Source: Paenibacillus sp. HB172176
GTDB lineage: Bacteria > Bacillota > Bacilli > Paenibacillales > Paenibacillaceae
DNA length: 64,000 nt
Assembly (NCBI RefSeq): GCF_011947265.1
Contig: NZ_JAATHD010000004.1
Span: 62,001-126,000 of the forward strand
Direction of reading: 5' to 3'
Position numbers and translations under genes: made by a program. Below, one piece after another: positions 16,832 through 24,231 of this stretch. The notes under the pieces were generated by a model, which was not told where the DNA came from, made no database searches, and worked only from the letters and a program-made list of their open reading frames with translations. The first letter of the stretch is position 1; every line of letters starts with the position of its first letter.

Positions 16832-18493
16832 TTATTTGGTGAAGCCTTGATCCAGCAGCTTGTTCATGAAGGACGCAAGCACGTCGCCGAACACATAGGC
16901 GCTGTCTTGCCGGTACCAGGCATATTCGCTTTGAAGCTGCTCAAGCGCCCCTCCGGAAGCGTCGTTGTCCAGATAATCAATGGCATGAAGCAATAATTCG
17001 CAGCCTTGCTCGTACTTGCACAGCCAGCGCTCCAGTTCCCCCATGAGAGCGGGATATTGCTCGCTGCTTGCGCGCAAGGCTTGGGCGGACTCCGCCATGC
17101 GAAGCGCGAATTGCTTCATTCGCTTGATGGCAAGAGGGCGTTCCTCCGTTTTCTCATGCTTATATTCGAATTCGAAACGCGTCAATGCTTTCTCCAATTG
17201 CGGCGCATCGGAGGGATGCAAGCAAGAATAGCGGACATTATCCGCAAAGCGGAGGAAGTCTTCACGCAGCGTCCCTCCGACGACAAGACCGATCGCCTTC
17301 CTCCAGCTATGCTCCGAATCGTAGCGGACGGGATTCCATGCATAATCCGCAATTGTGGCAAAGGCGATTTTCGAGCTTTCCGGGAGGCTCATGCCGTTGG
17401 CGATAATGCCTCTTGAGAAACAGTATAGCTTCGCATCCCGCTGCCGATACGGCCCGATATGAAGCTCGTCGGTCATTTCCATGTCGTTCACCGGGTAATT
17501 GTCCCAATAAAGCGGAGGACGGCTTGCGTTTCTGGTGAAGACGGCTGCTTCCATTAAAGTGATTTCCTGTGAGCAGATATTGCGGCCCGTCCAGAACAAA
17601 TCGATGGAGGGATGGATCGCTTGACCAAGAGCTGTAATGTAATATTCCTCGCCCTTTCCCCAATACTGCGTAGGACAGACGATTAATTCGATGCAGCTGT
17701 CCCATTTCCGCAAATCGTGAAAGCATCGGTTAATCAGCCGGATATGGGCAGCCGCGAGGTCCGGGTATGCGAGCCTGTCCTCGGCATGTTGAAGCTCCTC
17801 CGGAATATCGTCGAGCAGCAGACCGAAGCGCCTTATGCCAAGCTGATAGAGCTGCTTCGCTTTGAGGAGCAACGCGGCGTAATCCTCCTCGCTGGAATAT
17901 TGCATGGATAATCCGGGAGCTATGCAATAATAGAAATGCAAGCCCAGCGCCTGTGACGATTGCATGAGCGCCTGCAGATCCGCGCCGGCCTCTTCGTTGT
18001 ACAGCTCCCGCCACTTCTCTCTGTGATAGGCGTCATCCTTCGGGGCATAGATGTAAGCATTCATATTCTGATCCGCGATGAATTGCAGCATATCCAGCCT
18101 CTGCGCGAACGTCCAGGGCTTCCCGTAGAAGCCTTCAACAATGCCCCGCAGCGGGAAATGCGGATATTCATAAGCAACGTCGTTATTCCAGACGGATTGT
18201 CGCGGCTTCTTGCGAAAGAGGTTGAGCGCGTATCTCAATCCCCTGATGGATGAGCACATAATCTTCAGTACAGCCTTTGCGGGCGCGCCTTCTAAAGCCA
18301 TTTCGTAAATTTCGTCCGAAGCTCTGCAGAGCTCTTCGATGTATGTGAATCTTCTTGCGTTCGAGCGCACGACGTGAATATGAATATCCCCCTCACCCGT
18401 CGTAGTGAAGCGATAACCATGTCGATTGCTCCAGTAACGAATGAAAGCAAGATCCGTCGAATTGTCGCAATCGGCGGATAGCGTCATAGACAT
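16832..18493 (-). CDS. Cytosolic GH84 beta-N-acetylglucosaminidase
   Basis: 553 residues, no signal peptide. GH84 enzymes (O-GlcNAcase/NagJ family) remove terminal beta-GlcNAc by substrate-assisted catalysis. Visible hallmarks: GIVEGFYGKPW (117-127), YIYAPKDD (147-154) and the catalytic Asp pair in FGLLLDDIPEE (Asp228-Asp229). An N-terminal alpha/beta domain of about 110 residues resembles the GH20b-like domain that usually precedes the barrel. Absence of a leader implies action on imported substrate, unlike many secreted bacterial GH84 hyaluronidases. The ATG at 18493 has GGGGGAG seven bases upstream and overlaps the end of the SIS gene by ten bases, indicating translational coupling. The binding-protein gene follows after 48 bp. 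Confidence 0.92.
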   Translation of the reverse strand: MSMTLSADCDNSTDLAFIRYWSNRHGYRFTTTGEGDIHIHVVRSNARRFTYIEELCRASDEIYEMALEGAPAKAVLKIMCSSIRGLRYALNLFRKKPRQSVWNNDVAYEYPHFPLRGIVEGFYGKPWTFAQRLDMLQFIADQNMNAYIYAPKDDAYHREKWRELYNEEAGADLQALMQSSQALGLHFYYCIAPGLSMQYSSEEDYAALLLKAKQLYQLGIRRFGLLLDDIPEELQHAEDRLAYPDLAAAHIRLINRCFHDLRKWDSCIELIVCPTQYWGKGEEYYITALGQAIHPSIDLFWTGRNICSQEITLMEAAVFTRNASRPPLYWDNYPVNDMEMTDELHIGPYRQRDAKLYCFSRGIIANGMSLPESSKIAFATIADYAWNPVRYDSEHSWRKAIGLVVGGTLREDFLRFADNVRYSCLHPSDAPQLEKALTRFEFEYKHEKTEERPLAIKRMKQFALRMAESAQALRASSEQYPALMGELERWLCKYEQGCELLLHAIDYLDNDASGGALEQLQSEYAWYRQDSAYVFGDVLASFMNKLLDQGFTK

Positions 18494-19221
18494 CGAATCT
18501 CCCCCTTGTATTTCTGAATGAGGCGCTCATTGCGGAGATCTCCGCCGTCCGAGTTGCTGCTTGCGAATAGCTCGGGATGAAAGCCGCGCTGCAGCAGCAA
18601 TTCAATGGCTTCGGCTGCCAGCAAATTGACGATGAAGGCGCCAATGACGGTGGAGGTGGGCGCCGCCGACTCCGGGAGTCCATCGATGCGAACGGCGGCG
18701 TCTCCGATACAGCCATGATTGTCGATCACAATGTCGCTAATCTCATGCAGGCGCAGGCCGCTCGCATGTCTGGAGGCCGAGCTCGCGGCTTGCTTCAGAC
18801 TGGTCAGCGCGATAACGGTCATGCCAATCGCTTTGGCTTCCAGTGCCATCTCTACGACAACCGCGTTCCGGCCGGAATTCGATGCAATCAGAATGGCGTC
18901 TCCGGGCTTTGCCGGCTGCTGCGCCAGCAATAAAGCAGACAGACCGCTCAGACGCTCCATGGCTGTGCTGAGTGAAGCATTTCGGTGGAGCATGAGGCTT
19001 TCTTCTAATATGGGATTGATGCAAGCGAGTCCTCCGGCACGGTAGAACAGCTCCTCGGCAAGCATATGGGAGTGCCCCGTTCCGAATACATGCAGCTTGC
19101 CTCCTTGCAGGATGGCGTCCGCCGTGCTTTCGGCCGCTTGCCTAATAGCAGGCAGCTCCTCATCTTGGACGGATTGCATCAATCGAGTAATGGCTTCCAT
19201 ATATCGCAAGCCTGCTGTCAA
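18484..19221 (-). CDS. SIS-domain sugar-phosphate protein (UPF0309/MurQ-like)
   Basis: 245 residues, cytosolic. SIS domains bind phosphorylated sugars. The motif HVFGTGHSHMLAEELFYRAGG (about 44-64) and the second half (DAILIASNSGRNAVVVEMA, then IGMTVIALTS) give the typical Rossmann-like SIS fold; the family is close to MurNAc-6-P etherase and GlmS isomerase domains. Role here is probably isomerisation or etherase-type handling of an amino-sugar phosphate, not provable from sequence. Start is TTG 19221, with GGGGGG seven bases upstream; ATG 19200 lacks a ribosome site. It is the first gene of the minus-strand operon and overlaps GH84. Confidence 0.85.
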   Translation of the reverse strand: MTAGLRYMEAITRLMQSVQDEELPAIRQAAESTADAILQGGKLHVFGTGHSHMLAEELFYRAGGLACINPILEESLMLHRNASLSTAMERLSGLSALLLAQQPAKPGDAILIASNSGRNAVVVEMALEAKAIGMTVIALTSLKQAASSASRHASGLRLHEISDIVIDNHGCIGDAAVRIDGLPESAAPTSTVIGAFIVNLLAAEAIELLLQRGFHPELFASSNSDGGDLRNERLIQKYKGEIRCL

Positions 19222-19370
19222 TCCTTATCCCCCCTTTTTTCTCAACCTGGGACATGCTGCCTTCATTTACCTTAGTTAATCAGCCTAATGTCATATTTCC
19301 TTACATACAAATGACGTAATTTAAAATACAACTAAGGGAAAATGATGGGAAATCAATACTAACCGCAAAT

Positions 19371-19382
19371 TTGTAATGACAA
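19371..19382. promoter_or_regulatory. TTGTAATGACAA box (candidate GntR/UTRA operator)
   Basis: An imperfect inverted repeat TTGT-AATG-ACAA, also present in reverse complement at 24942-24953 over the start of the GntR gene. It is loosely like HutC-subfamily operators (TGGTCTAGACCA type). It lies upstream of the minus-strand SIS/GH84 operon. Confidence 0.4.
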
Positions 19383-19502
19383 CATAACTCTATATTAGTA
19401 ATGATCGCAACAAAAAGTCAATCTATTTTTATGAATTTGTTTTATTTTTAATTGGAATAGATAGAAGAGTACATGACTTGGAACGTTTATCCAGCTAGAT
19501 CC

Positions 19503-19516
19503 TGTAAGCGTTATCT
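19503..19516 (+). promoter_or_regulatory. cre-like CcpA site
   Basis: TGTAAGCGTTATCT matches the catabolite-responsive element consensus TGWAANCGNTNWCA at 13 of 14 positions (last A is T). It lies about 100 bases upstream of the promoter for the SLH pair and also upstream of the divergent amino-sugar operon, so carbon catabolite control of either is plausible. Confidence 0.6.
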
Positions 19517-19600
19517 AATATTGATATTGAACGATTGTTACGAAATTCAAGTTTTTGTAAGAAGAAAAATATGTAAATTGGATATGACGAAATTAAATAG

Positions 19601-19630
19601 TTGACAATTTGTTGTGATTATAAATAGAAT
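19601..19630 (+). promoter_or_regulatory. Promoter of the SLH/propeller gene pair
   Basis: Perfect TTGACA at 19601-19606, an 18-base spacer and TAGAAT at 19625-19630. The expected start near 19637 gives an unusually long leader of about 170 bases before the ATG at 19807. Confidence 0.65.
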
Positions 19631-19641
19631 AGACTTAATTG

Positions 19642-19658
19642 TTACTACAAAATAGTAA
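19642..19658. promoter_or_regulatory. Palindrome TTACTA-N5-TAGTAA at about +5
   Basis: A perfect six-base inverted repeat with centre CAAAA, directly downstream of the -10 box at 19625-19630. Position and symmetry fit a repressor site blocking this promoter. The binding protein is unknown; the GntR regulator at 24232-24948 is one candidate. Confidence 0.45.
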
Positions 19659-19684
19659 TAAAAGTTGACATGGAGGTGACGCGT

Positions 19685-19714
19685 ATGGGAGGGACGCTAG
19701 AAGGACAAAAGTGA
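19685..19714 (+). CDS. Nine-codon leader ORF in the 5' leader of the SLH pair
   Basis: ATG followed by eight codons (MGGTLEGQK) and TGA. The near-perfect ribosome site GGAGGTGA at 19672-19679 stands five bases before the ATG, stronger than that of most genes in the window. It lies in the long leader between promoter and the SLH gene. It could act as a leader peptide controlling the downstream region, or be a decayed gene start. No attenuation structure is obvious. Confidence 0.35.
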   Translation: MGGTLEGQK

Positions 19715-19806
19715 TTGGGGCTGTAAATGCTTGTTCCAGAGCCGAATGTTGAAGAATGCTTTGTAACTGTAATTGAAAAGATGGAGAAATGAAGGAGGAG
19801 CGCGTA

Positions 19807-21588
19807 ATGAAGTTGAAATGGAAGCAGACAGTATCAGCTCTTGCCATGACATCGGCCTTGTCGTTGTCGTTCTCGTCAGTATTTGCTGCGTCGACAGCCG
19901 CCCCGGAGAAGATTCCCGCGTGGGCATCCGGGGAAATAGCCGCATGGCAAAGCATGGGGCTGCTCGAGGGAGATCAGAACGGACTTATTCATCCGAATGA
20001 CGGCATTAAGAAAGCGGAATTCGCAGCGCTGATCAATCGTATCTTTCGATTCAGCGAAGAGAGCGGCCAGATCTTTGGTGATGTTCCGTTGTCCTCATGG
20101 TACGCAGCCGATATGTACAAAGCGGCAGCCGCCGGCATCATTGTCGGCAGCGGCAACGGGAACGGGGACCCGCTTGAGATTCTGACCCGCGAGAAAGCCG
20201 CGTTGATGCTGAGCAGAGTATTCCATGCCGAAGCGGGGACGGATGCGCCGTCAAGCTTCAGGGATGATGCGGATATCGCGGATTGGTCGAAGGCTGCCGT
20301 TTATGCAATGAAAGAGGAAGGCTATGTCGACGGCACGCCGCAAGGCGACTTTCTTCCGCAGAAGGCCTTGACCCGCGCCGAAGCGGTCAAGATGATCAAC
20401 AATGCCATGGGCGAGCTCATTGCGGACAGCGAAGATCATGAGGGGCTTTCCTCCGGAAATTTGGTCGTGAATACGCCTGGAGGACAGTTGTCGGATCTGG
20501 ATCTGAGCGGCAATTTGTACATTACATCCGGTGTAGGAGAAGGAAACCTTGGCTTGACGAATGCAGAAGTCGGCGGGACGGTGTACGTCAATGGCGGGGG
20601 TACGCACAGCATCACTTTTGTCGACAGCGATTTGTTCAAAGTCGTGATCGATAAGAAGAATGGCGCTGTTCGCGTGGTCGCAAGCGGCTCTACAACGACT
20701 GGTACGCTGAATGTGCAATCTGCGGGCATCGTGGAGAATCAGTCGTCGACGCCGATCGGGCATGTGAATGTCATGACGGACAATGGCGAAACCGTTCAGT
20801 GGACTGGCGATGCGGACCAGGTAACGGTAAGCGGCAAGACGGAATTAATTGTGGGACCGGGAAGCATTGATGCGTTAATGGTGACTGCCGAGGCATCCGG
20901 CACTCATGTCACGTTGAATGAAGGAGCGAAGATTAATCAATTGACATTCGATTCTCCAGGCTCGGTTACGGGAGAGGGTGAGATCGATACTGTGGTTGTT
21001 AATGTGGAAGGCGTCGAATTCAGCAAGATGCCGACTCATCTGACCTTGAATGCGGGCAGCGTGACGATCGCGGGCAAGGTGATGACGCAAGCCGATATTG
21101 AAGCCGTATCGGGCGGCAGCGGAACCGGCGGCAGCGTCGTCGTGCCGACGCAGCCCAAGACAACGAAGCTGTACAGCTATGAGGAGGCATTAAGCAGCTT
21201 CTCCTCTACTGGCGCCGAAGGCTACGTGAAGCAATATTTGACCTTCCTGCAGGATCCGACCTATACGCCGGCAACGGCTAATCCCGACGTAGACATGCCT
21301 GATTTGACGAATGCCAATACATTTGTAAATTATCAATTCGACGTACAGCCTTCCATCTTCCCGTCCATGCGCGGCGTGAACACATCGGTACTGGATGAAT
21401 CACGGACATACTTGTGGATTGGCACGGATGAAGGAGTGACCAAGATCAAGCTGAGTACGAATGCGATGAAGGATTACAAGGCCGAGGATAATCAATTAAG
21501 CGATGATAAGGTGCTGCTGCTCATACCGGACGGTCAGACGGGCGTGTTCGCGATTACGGAAACGGGCGTATCACATATTTATCAATAA
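19807..21588 (+). CDS. SLH protein with C-terminal propeller-like blades
   Basis: 593 residues. Start ATG 19807 (AAGGAGGA seven bases upstream); the frame opens 18 bases earlier. The signal peptide ends at SSVFAAS. Three SLH motifs follow directly (to about residue 205), so the wall anchor is N-terminal, unlike the other SLH proteins here. Residues about 215-430 are repetitive beta-strands (NLVVNTPGGQLSDLDLSG, GGTVYVNGGGT) of solenoid type. A Gly/Ser stretch leads to residues about 495-593, with two propeller-like blades (YLWIGTDEGVTKIKL; VFAITETGVSHIY) matching the N-terminus of the next protein. It is 15 bp upstream of that gene, same operon. Probably a surface platform; ligand unknown. Confidence 0.85.
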   Translation: MKLKWKQTVSALAMTSALSLSFSSVFAASTAAPEKIPAWASGEIAAWQSMGLLEGDQNGLIHPNDGIKKAEFAALINRIFRFSEESGQIFGDVPLSSWYAADMYKAAAAGIIVGSGNGNGDPLEILTREKAALMLSRVFHAEAGTDAPSSFRDDADIADWSKAAVYAMKEEGYVDGTPQGDFLPQKALTRAEAVKMINNAMGELIADSEDHEGLSSGNLVVNTPGGQLSDLDLSGNLYITSGVGEGNLGLTNAEVGGTVYVNGGGTHSITFVDSDLFKVVIDKKNGAVRVVASGSTTTGTLNVQSAGIVENQSSTPIGHVNVMTDNGETVQWTGDADQVTVSGKTELIVGPGSIDALMVTAEASGTHVTLNEGAKINQLTFDSPGSVTGEGEIDTVVVNVEGVEFSKMPTHLTLNAGSVTIAGKVMTQADIEAVSGGSGTGGSVVVPTQPKTTKLYSYEEALSSFSSTGAEGYVKQYLTFLQDPTYTPATANPDVDMPDLTNANTFVNYQFDVQPSIFPSMRGVNTSVLDESRTYLWIGTDEGVTKIKLSTNAMKDYKAEDNQLSDDKVLLLIPDGQTGVFAITETGVSHIYQ

Positions 21589-21603
21589 GAGGAGGACTAC
21601 GCG

Positions 21604-24156
21604 ATGTTGAGAATGAATAAGCGCGGCAAGGCGATTACCGGCGCAATGATTATTGCGATGCTGCTTGCGCAGCCTACGGCTTCGGTATTCGCTGCGAAGC
21701 TGCCGGGATCGAGCTATTCGCCTGTACAATTGGAAGCCGTTCAAACGAAGGAAATGACGTATTACAAAACGGGCTCCGCTTCAATTCCCGCCGACATCGA
21801 GTGGGTCGAGGATTCGACTGCTCTTGCCTTTCTTCCGCTGTCGGTGATCGGCGATGTGACCAGCGTGGTGAAGGATAAAGACGGGGTCTATTGGATTGGC
21901 ACCGAAACGGGCTTGCAGCGAGTGAATTTCAGCGAACCGGATACGAAGGATATCGTGCAGTATATGGCGGGTCCGCGTTATCTCTACGGGGGGGACGATC
22001 ACGTAACCGGACTTGCGAGCGATGGCGAGGGCGGCATATGGGCAAGAACGGCGAGCGGAGTTACGCATATCGCCATGCCGGAGAGAACGATGGAAGAGAA
22101 GGCGGCCATCTACGAGGATGTGACGGCATCCGTGAATGATCGCCGGGGCATGGTGAGCGACACGAAATTCACCTTCACCGAAACGAATGGCTCCTTCGAC
22201 GCAATAGACTACAATTCGCCGACAGGCGTTTTCACTTCGCATGCTACGACCAGCGATAATGACGGTCTATGGACAACGATGTACGCGATGGGCGAAATAT
22301 TCCGTTATCAAGCTCTGCAAGAGCAGTACGGAGCGAATGCAACAATGGAGGAGCAAGCGGAGATCGACGAAGCGAAAGCGACGGCCATTCGGTCAACGAA
22401 GGCCGTGCTGTTCCTGGATTATGTGTCGGGGCGCGGCAATGGTTTCCCGGCGCGGTCTTACATGCTGACCAGCGAAGCCAGCGCGGCGACAGTAGGCAAT
22501 TCCGTATACGGCTATCAGTCGCAGAACGGCTTCTGGTTCCAGCATTTCGTCGGACCTGACGCGGTGAATCCGAACGGCATTATTCCAAGCATGCAGCGCG
22601 ATGACGCGGAGCCGATCGGATATTCTCTGGTTCGCGTGACGAAGGATGCCGAGAAGAAGCAAGGCTCGACGTTGTTCCCGAGCGGCGGTACCGATGTAAT
22701 GAACTATAATGGCCTTGGCCTGAGTCAGGAGGCCATCGATGAGCTTAACTTGACGCGTCCTGACGGTCAGAAGCTCGGAATCGACATTAAGACGATCGTC
22801 GGTACGGAAGACGGCAATCCGATCTATCAGGTGCTGCCGGTCATTACGAACGCGACGAACAATCAGAATGCGGCTGAGGATAAGACGACGGGCGAGAGCA
22901 ACAAGCCATTGTTCCAACTGACCGTTCCGGTGTATGAGCAGATGCCGACCTTCTTCAATGATTTGTTCCCGGAGAGCGTCATCGTAGACGGACATATCGA
23001 TATGAATCAAATCGTGTACAAAGCGGATACGTCCTCCGATGAGGTGGACGGGCATTATGCGATGTTCTATACCGCCTACAAGTATCTGGTCGGCGACAGC
23101 ACCGATCCGGAATTGCTGGAGATGAAGTCGATTATCGAAGAGGCAACTCATCGCATGACGGAATTGATTTTGAAGGACGATCATTATTACATTGAAGACG
23201 CAACCGGCAAATCGACGCAATGGTCGAGATGGCTGGCGAAATATTTCAATGACAGCATCGGCGTTATGGAGCAGCAAGCGCAGTGGGAATCGAAGGTTGG
23301 CGTCGATGAGAATGGCGATGACGCATTGTCCTACGGCTATGAAGACGGGCCGCTGAACGCGCTTGAGGTTATGGCGGCATTGAAGGTGGCGAGCTACATT
23401 ACGGCGGATAGCTTCCCTGTGGATTCCGCCAAATACGAAGAGGCGTACAATCAAACCTTCGAGGGAAGCTACAGCAAGGATGAGCCTTACGTGAACGGCA
23501 AGGGCTATATTCAGATGGCGCTCGATTATATCGATCGCAGACTCGTTCGCCAGGCGACCAATGCATACAACGACAATGACAACATGATTGTAACGCCGGA
23601 GAATTTCGGCGAAGCCAGCACGAACGCGAACGCGACCCTGCATAACGACTGGACACAATATATCAACTATTCGGATGAAGAGCTGGGCTGGTTCCCCGTG
23701 TTCATTCTCGTCACGCTGGAGCAAGACGAGGCCAAGCATAAGCTGATTGTGGAAGCCTTCGATCAATGGTATTCGAATGAGGTTCGGGAAGAGAATCCGT
23801 TCTACACGTTCTTGTATCAATTGGCGCATCCGGACAAGAAGGATGTGGATCTGCAGTCCGCGGTTCACTTCATGTACCGCTTGCAGGAGTATCTGATTAC
23901 CTTCCCTGTACAATGGAATCGTCAGGATGTCTTCTACATTGAGCCGGGCGATCGTGACGATTATAAGCAGACGAACATTGTTCTCGCGCCGGACGAGAGA
24001 CGCAGTCAGAAAAATAACGGCAATCCGTTCGAGAATGATAATCAAGTGGAAGGCGTTAATCCAAACTATAATTACAGCTCGGGCGAAATCGTGGCAGGAT
24101 CGATCTTCACGCTGCCGTACTGGATGGGCAGGTATTTCGAAATTATTGCAGAATAA
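21604..24156 (+). CDS. Exported propeller plus alpha-helical protein, unrecognised
   Basis: 850 residues; ribosome site GGAGGA eight bases before the ATG. The signal peptide ends at TASVFAA; there is no SLH motif. Residues about 80-160 hold two blades like those of two-component-regulator propellers (DGVYWIGTETGLQRV; GGIWARTASGVTHIA). The remaining ~680 residues are rich in aromatic and acidic residues (DGLWTTMYAMGEIFRY, GHYAMFYTAYKYLVGD, QWSRWLAKYFNDSIG, DELGWFPVFILVTLEQ-like), suggesting an alpha/alpha-toroid of the type found in lyases and glycosidases, but I cannot name a family or catalytic residues. It follows the SLH protein by 15 bp and ends at a terminator. Likely acts at the cell surface, possibly docked to its partner. 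Confidence 0.75.
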   Translation: MLRMNKRGKAITGAMIIAMLLAQPTASVFAAKLPGSSYSPVQLEAVQTKEMTYYKTGSASIPADIEWVEDSTALAFLPLSVIGDVTSVVKDKDGVYWIGTETGLQRVNFSEPDTKDIVQYMAGPRYLYGGDDHVTGLASDGEGGIWARTASGVTHIAMPERTMEEKAAIYEDVTASVNDRRGMVSDTKFTFTETNGSFDAIDYNSPTGVFTSHATTSDNDGLWTTMYAMGEIFRYQALQEQYGANATMEEQAEIDEAKATAIRSTKAVLFLDYVSGRGNGFPARSYMLTSEASAATVGNSVYGYQSQNGFWFQHFVGPDAVNPNGIIPSMQRDDAEPIGYSLVRVTKDAEKKQGSTLFPSGGTDVMNYNGLGLSQEAIDELNLTRPDGQKLGIDIKTIVGTEDGNPIYQVLPVITNATNNQNAAEDKTTGESNKPLFQLTVPVYEQMPTFFNDLFPESVIVDGHIDMNQIVYKADTSSDEVDGHYAMFYTAYKYLVGDSTDPELLEMKSIIEEATHRMTELILKDDHYYIEDATGKSTQWSRWLAKYFNDSIGVMEQQAQWESKVGVDENGDDALSYGYEDGPLNALEVMAALKVASYITADSFPVDSAKYEEAYNQTFEGSYSKDEPYVNGKGYIQMALDYIDRRLVRQATNAYNDNDNMIVTPENFGEASTNANATLHNDWTQYINYSDEELGWFPVFILVTLEQDEAKHKLIVEAFDQWYSNEVREENPFYTFLYQLAHPDKKDVDLQSAVHFMYRLQEYLITFPVQWNRQDVFYIEPGDRDDYKQTNIVLAPDERRSQKNNGNPFENDNQVEGVNPNYNYSSGEIVAGSIFTLPYWMGRYFEIIAE

Positions 24157-24173
24157 GGTGAGGGCAAGAAAGG

Positions 24174-24198
24174 GGGGAGGATAATGTCCTCCCCTTTG
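24174..24198. terminator. Hairpin between convergent genes
   Basis: GGGGAGG (24174-24180) and CCTCCCC (24188-24194) with a seven-base loop, followed by TTTG on the plus strand. The tail is weak on both strands, but the position, 17 bases after the stop, fits. Confidence 0.55.
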
Positions 24199-24231
24199 TA
24201 ACCACATTAGAATTTATTAAAATGGAGACAA

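Larger units (their letters stand above)
19222..19806. other. Long AT-rich regulatory interval between divergent operons
   Basis: 585 bases separating the minus-strand amino-sugar operon from the plus-strand SLH pair. It is far more AT-rich than its surroundings. It contains a 12-mer shared with the gntR start region, a cre-like box, a near-consensus promoter, a TTACTA/TAGTAA palindrome and a 9-codon leader ORF, all listed separately. A promoter for the minus-strand operon must also be here, but I could not pick one with confidence. Confidence 0.7.

Noticed and set aside
19665..19693. Second TTGACA at 19665 as a promoter
   Set aside because: No -10-like hexamer at 16-19 bases downstream; the region is the leader ORF's ribosome site.
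22393..24207. 604-codon antisense frame opposite the exported propeller protein
   Set aside because: Mirror of a real gene with strong third-position bias; Arg/His/Ile-rich translation with no leader, motif or ribosome site.
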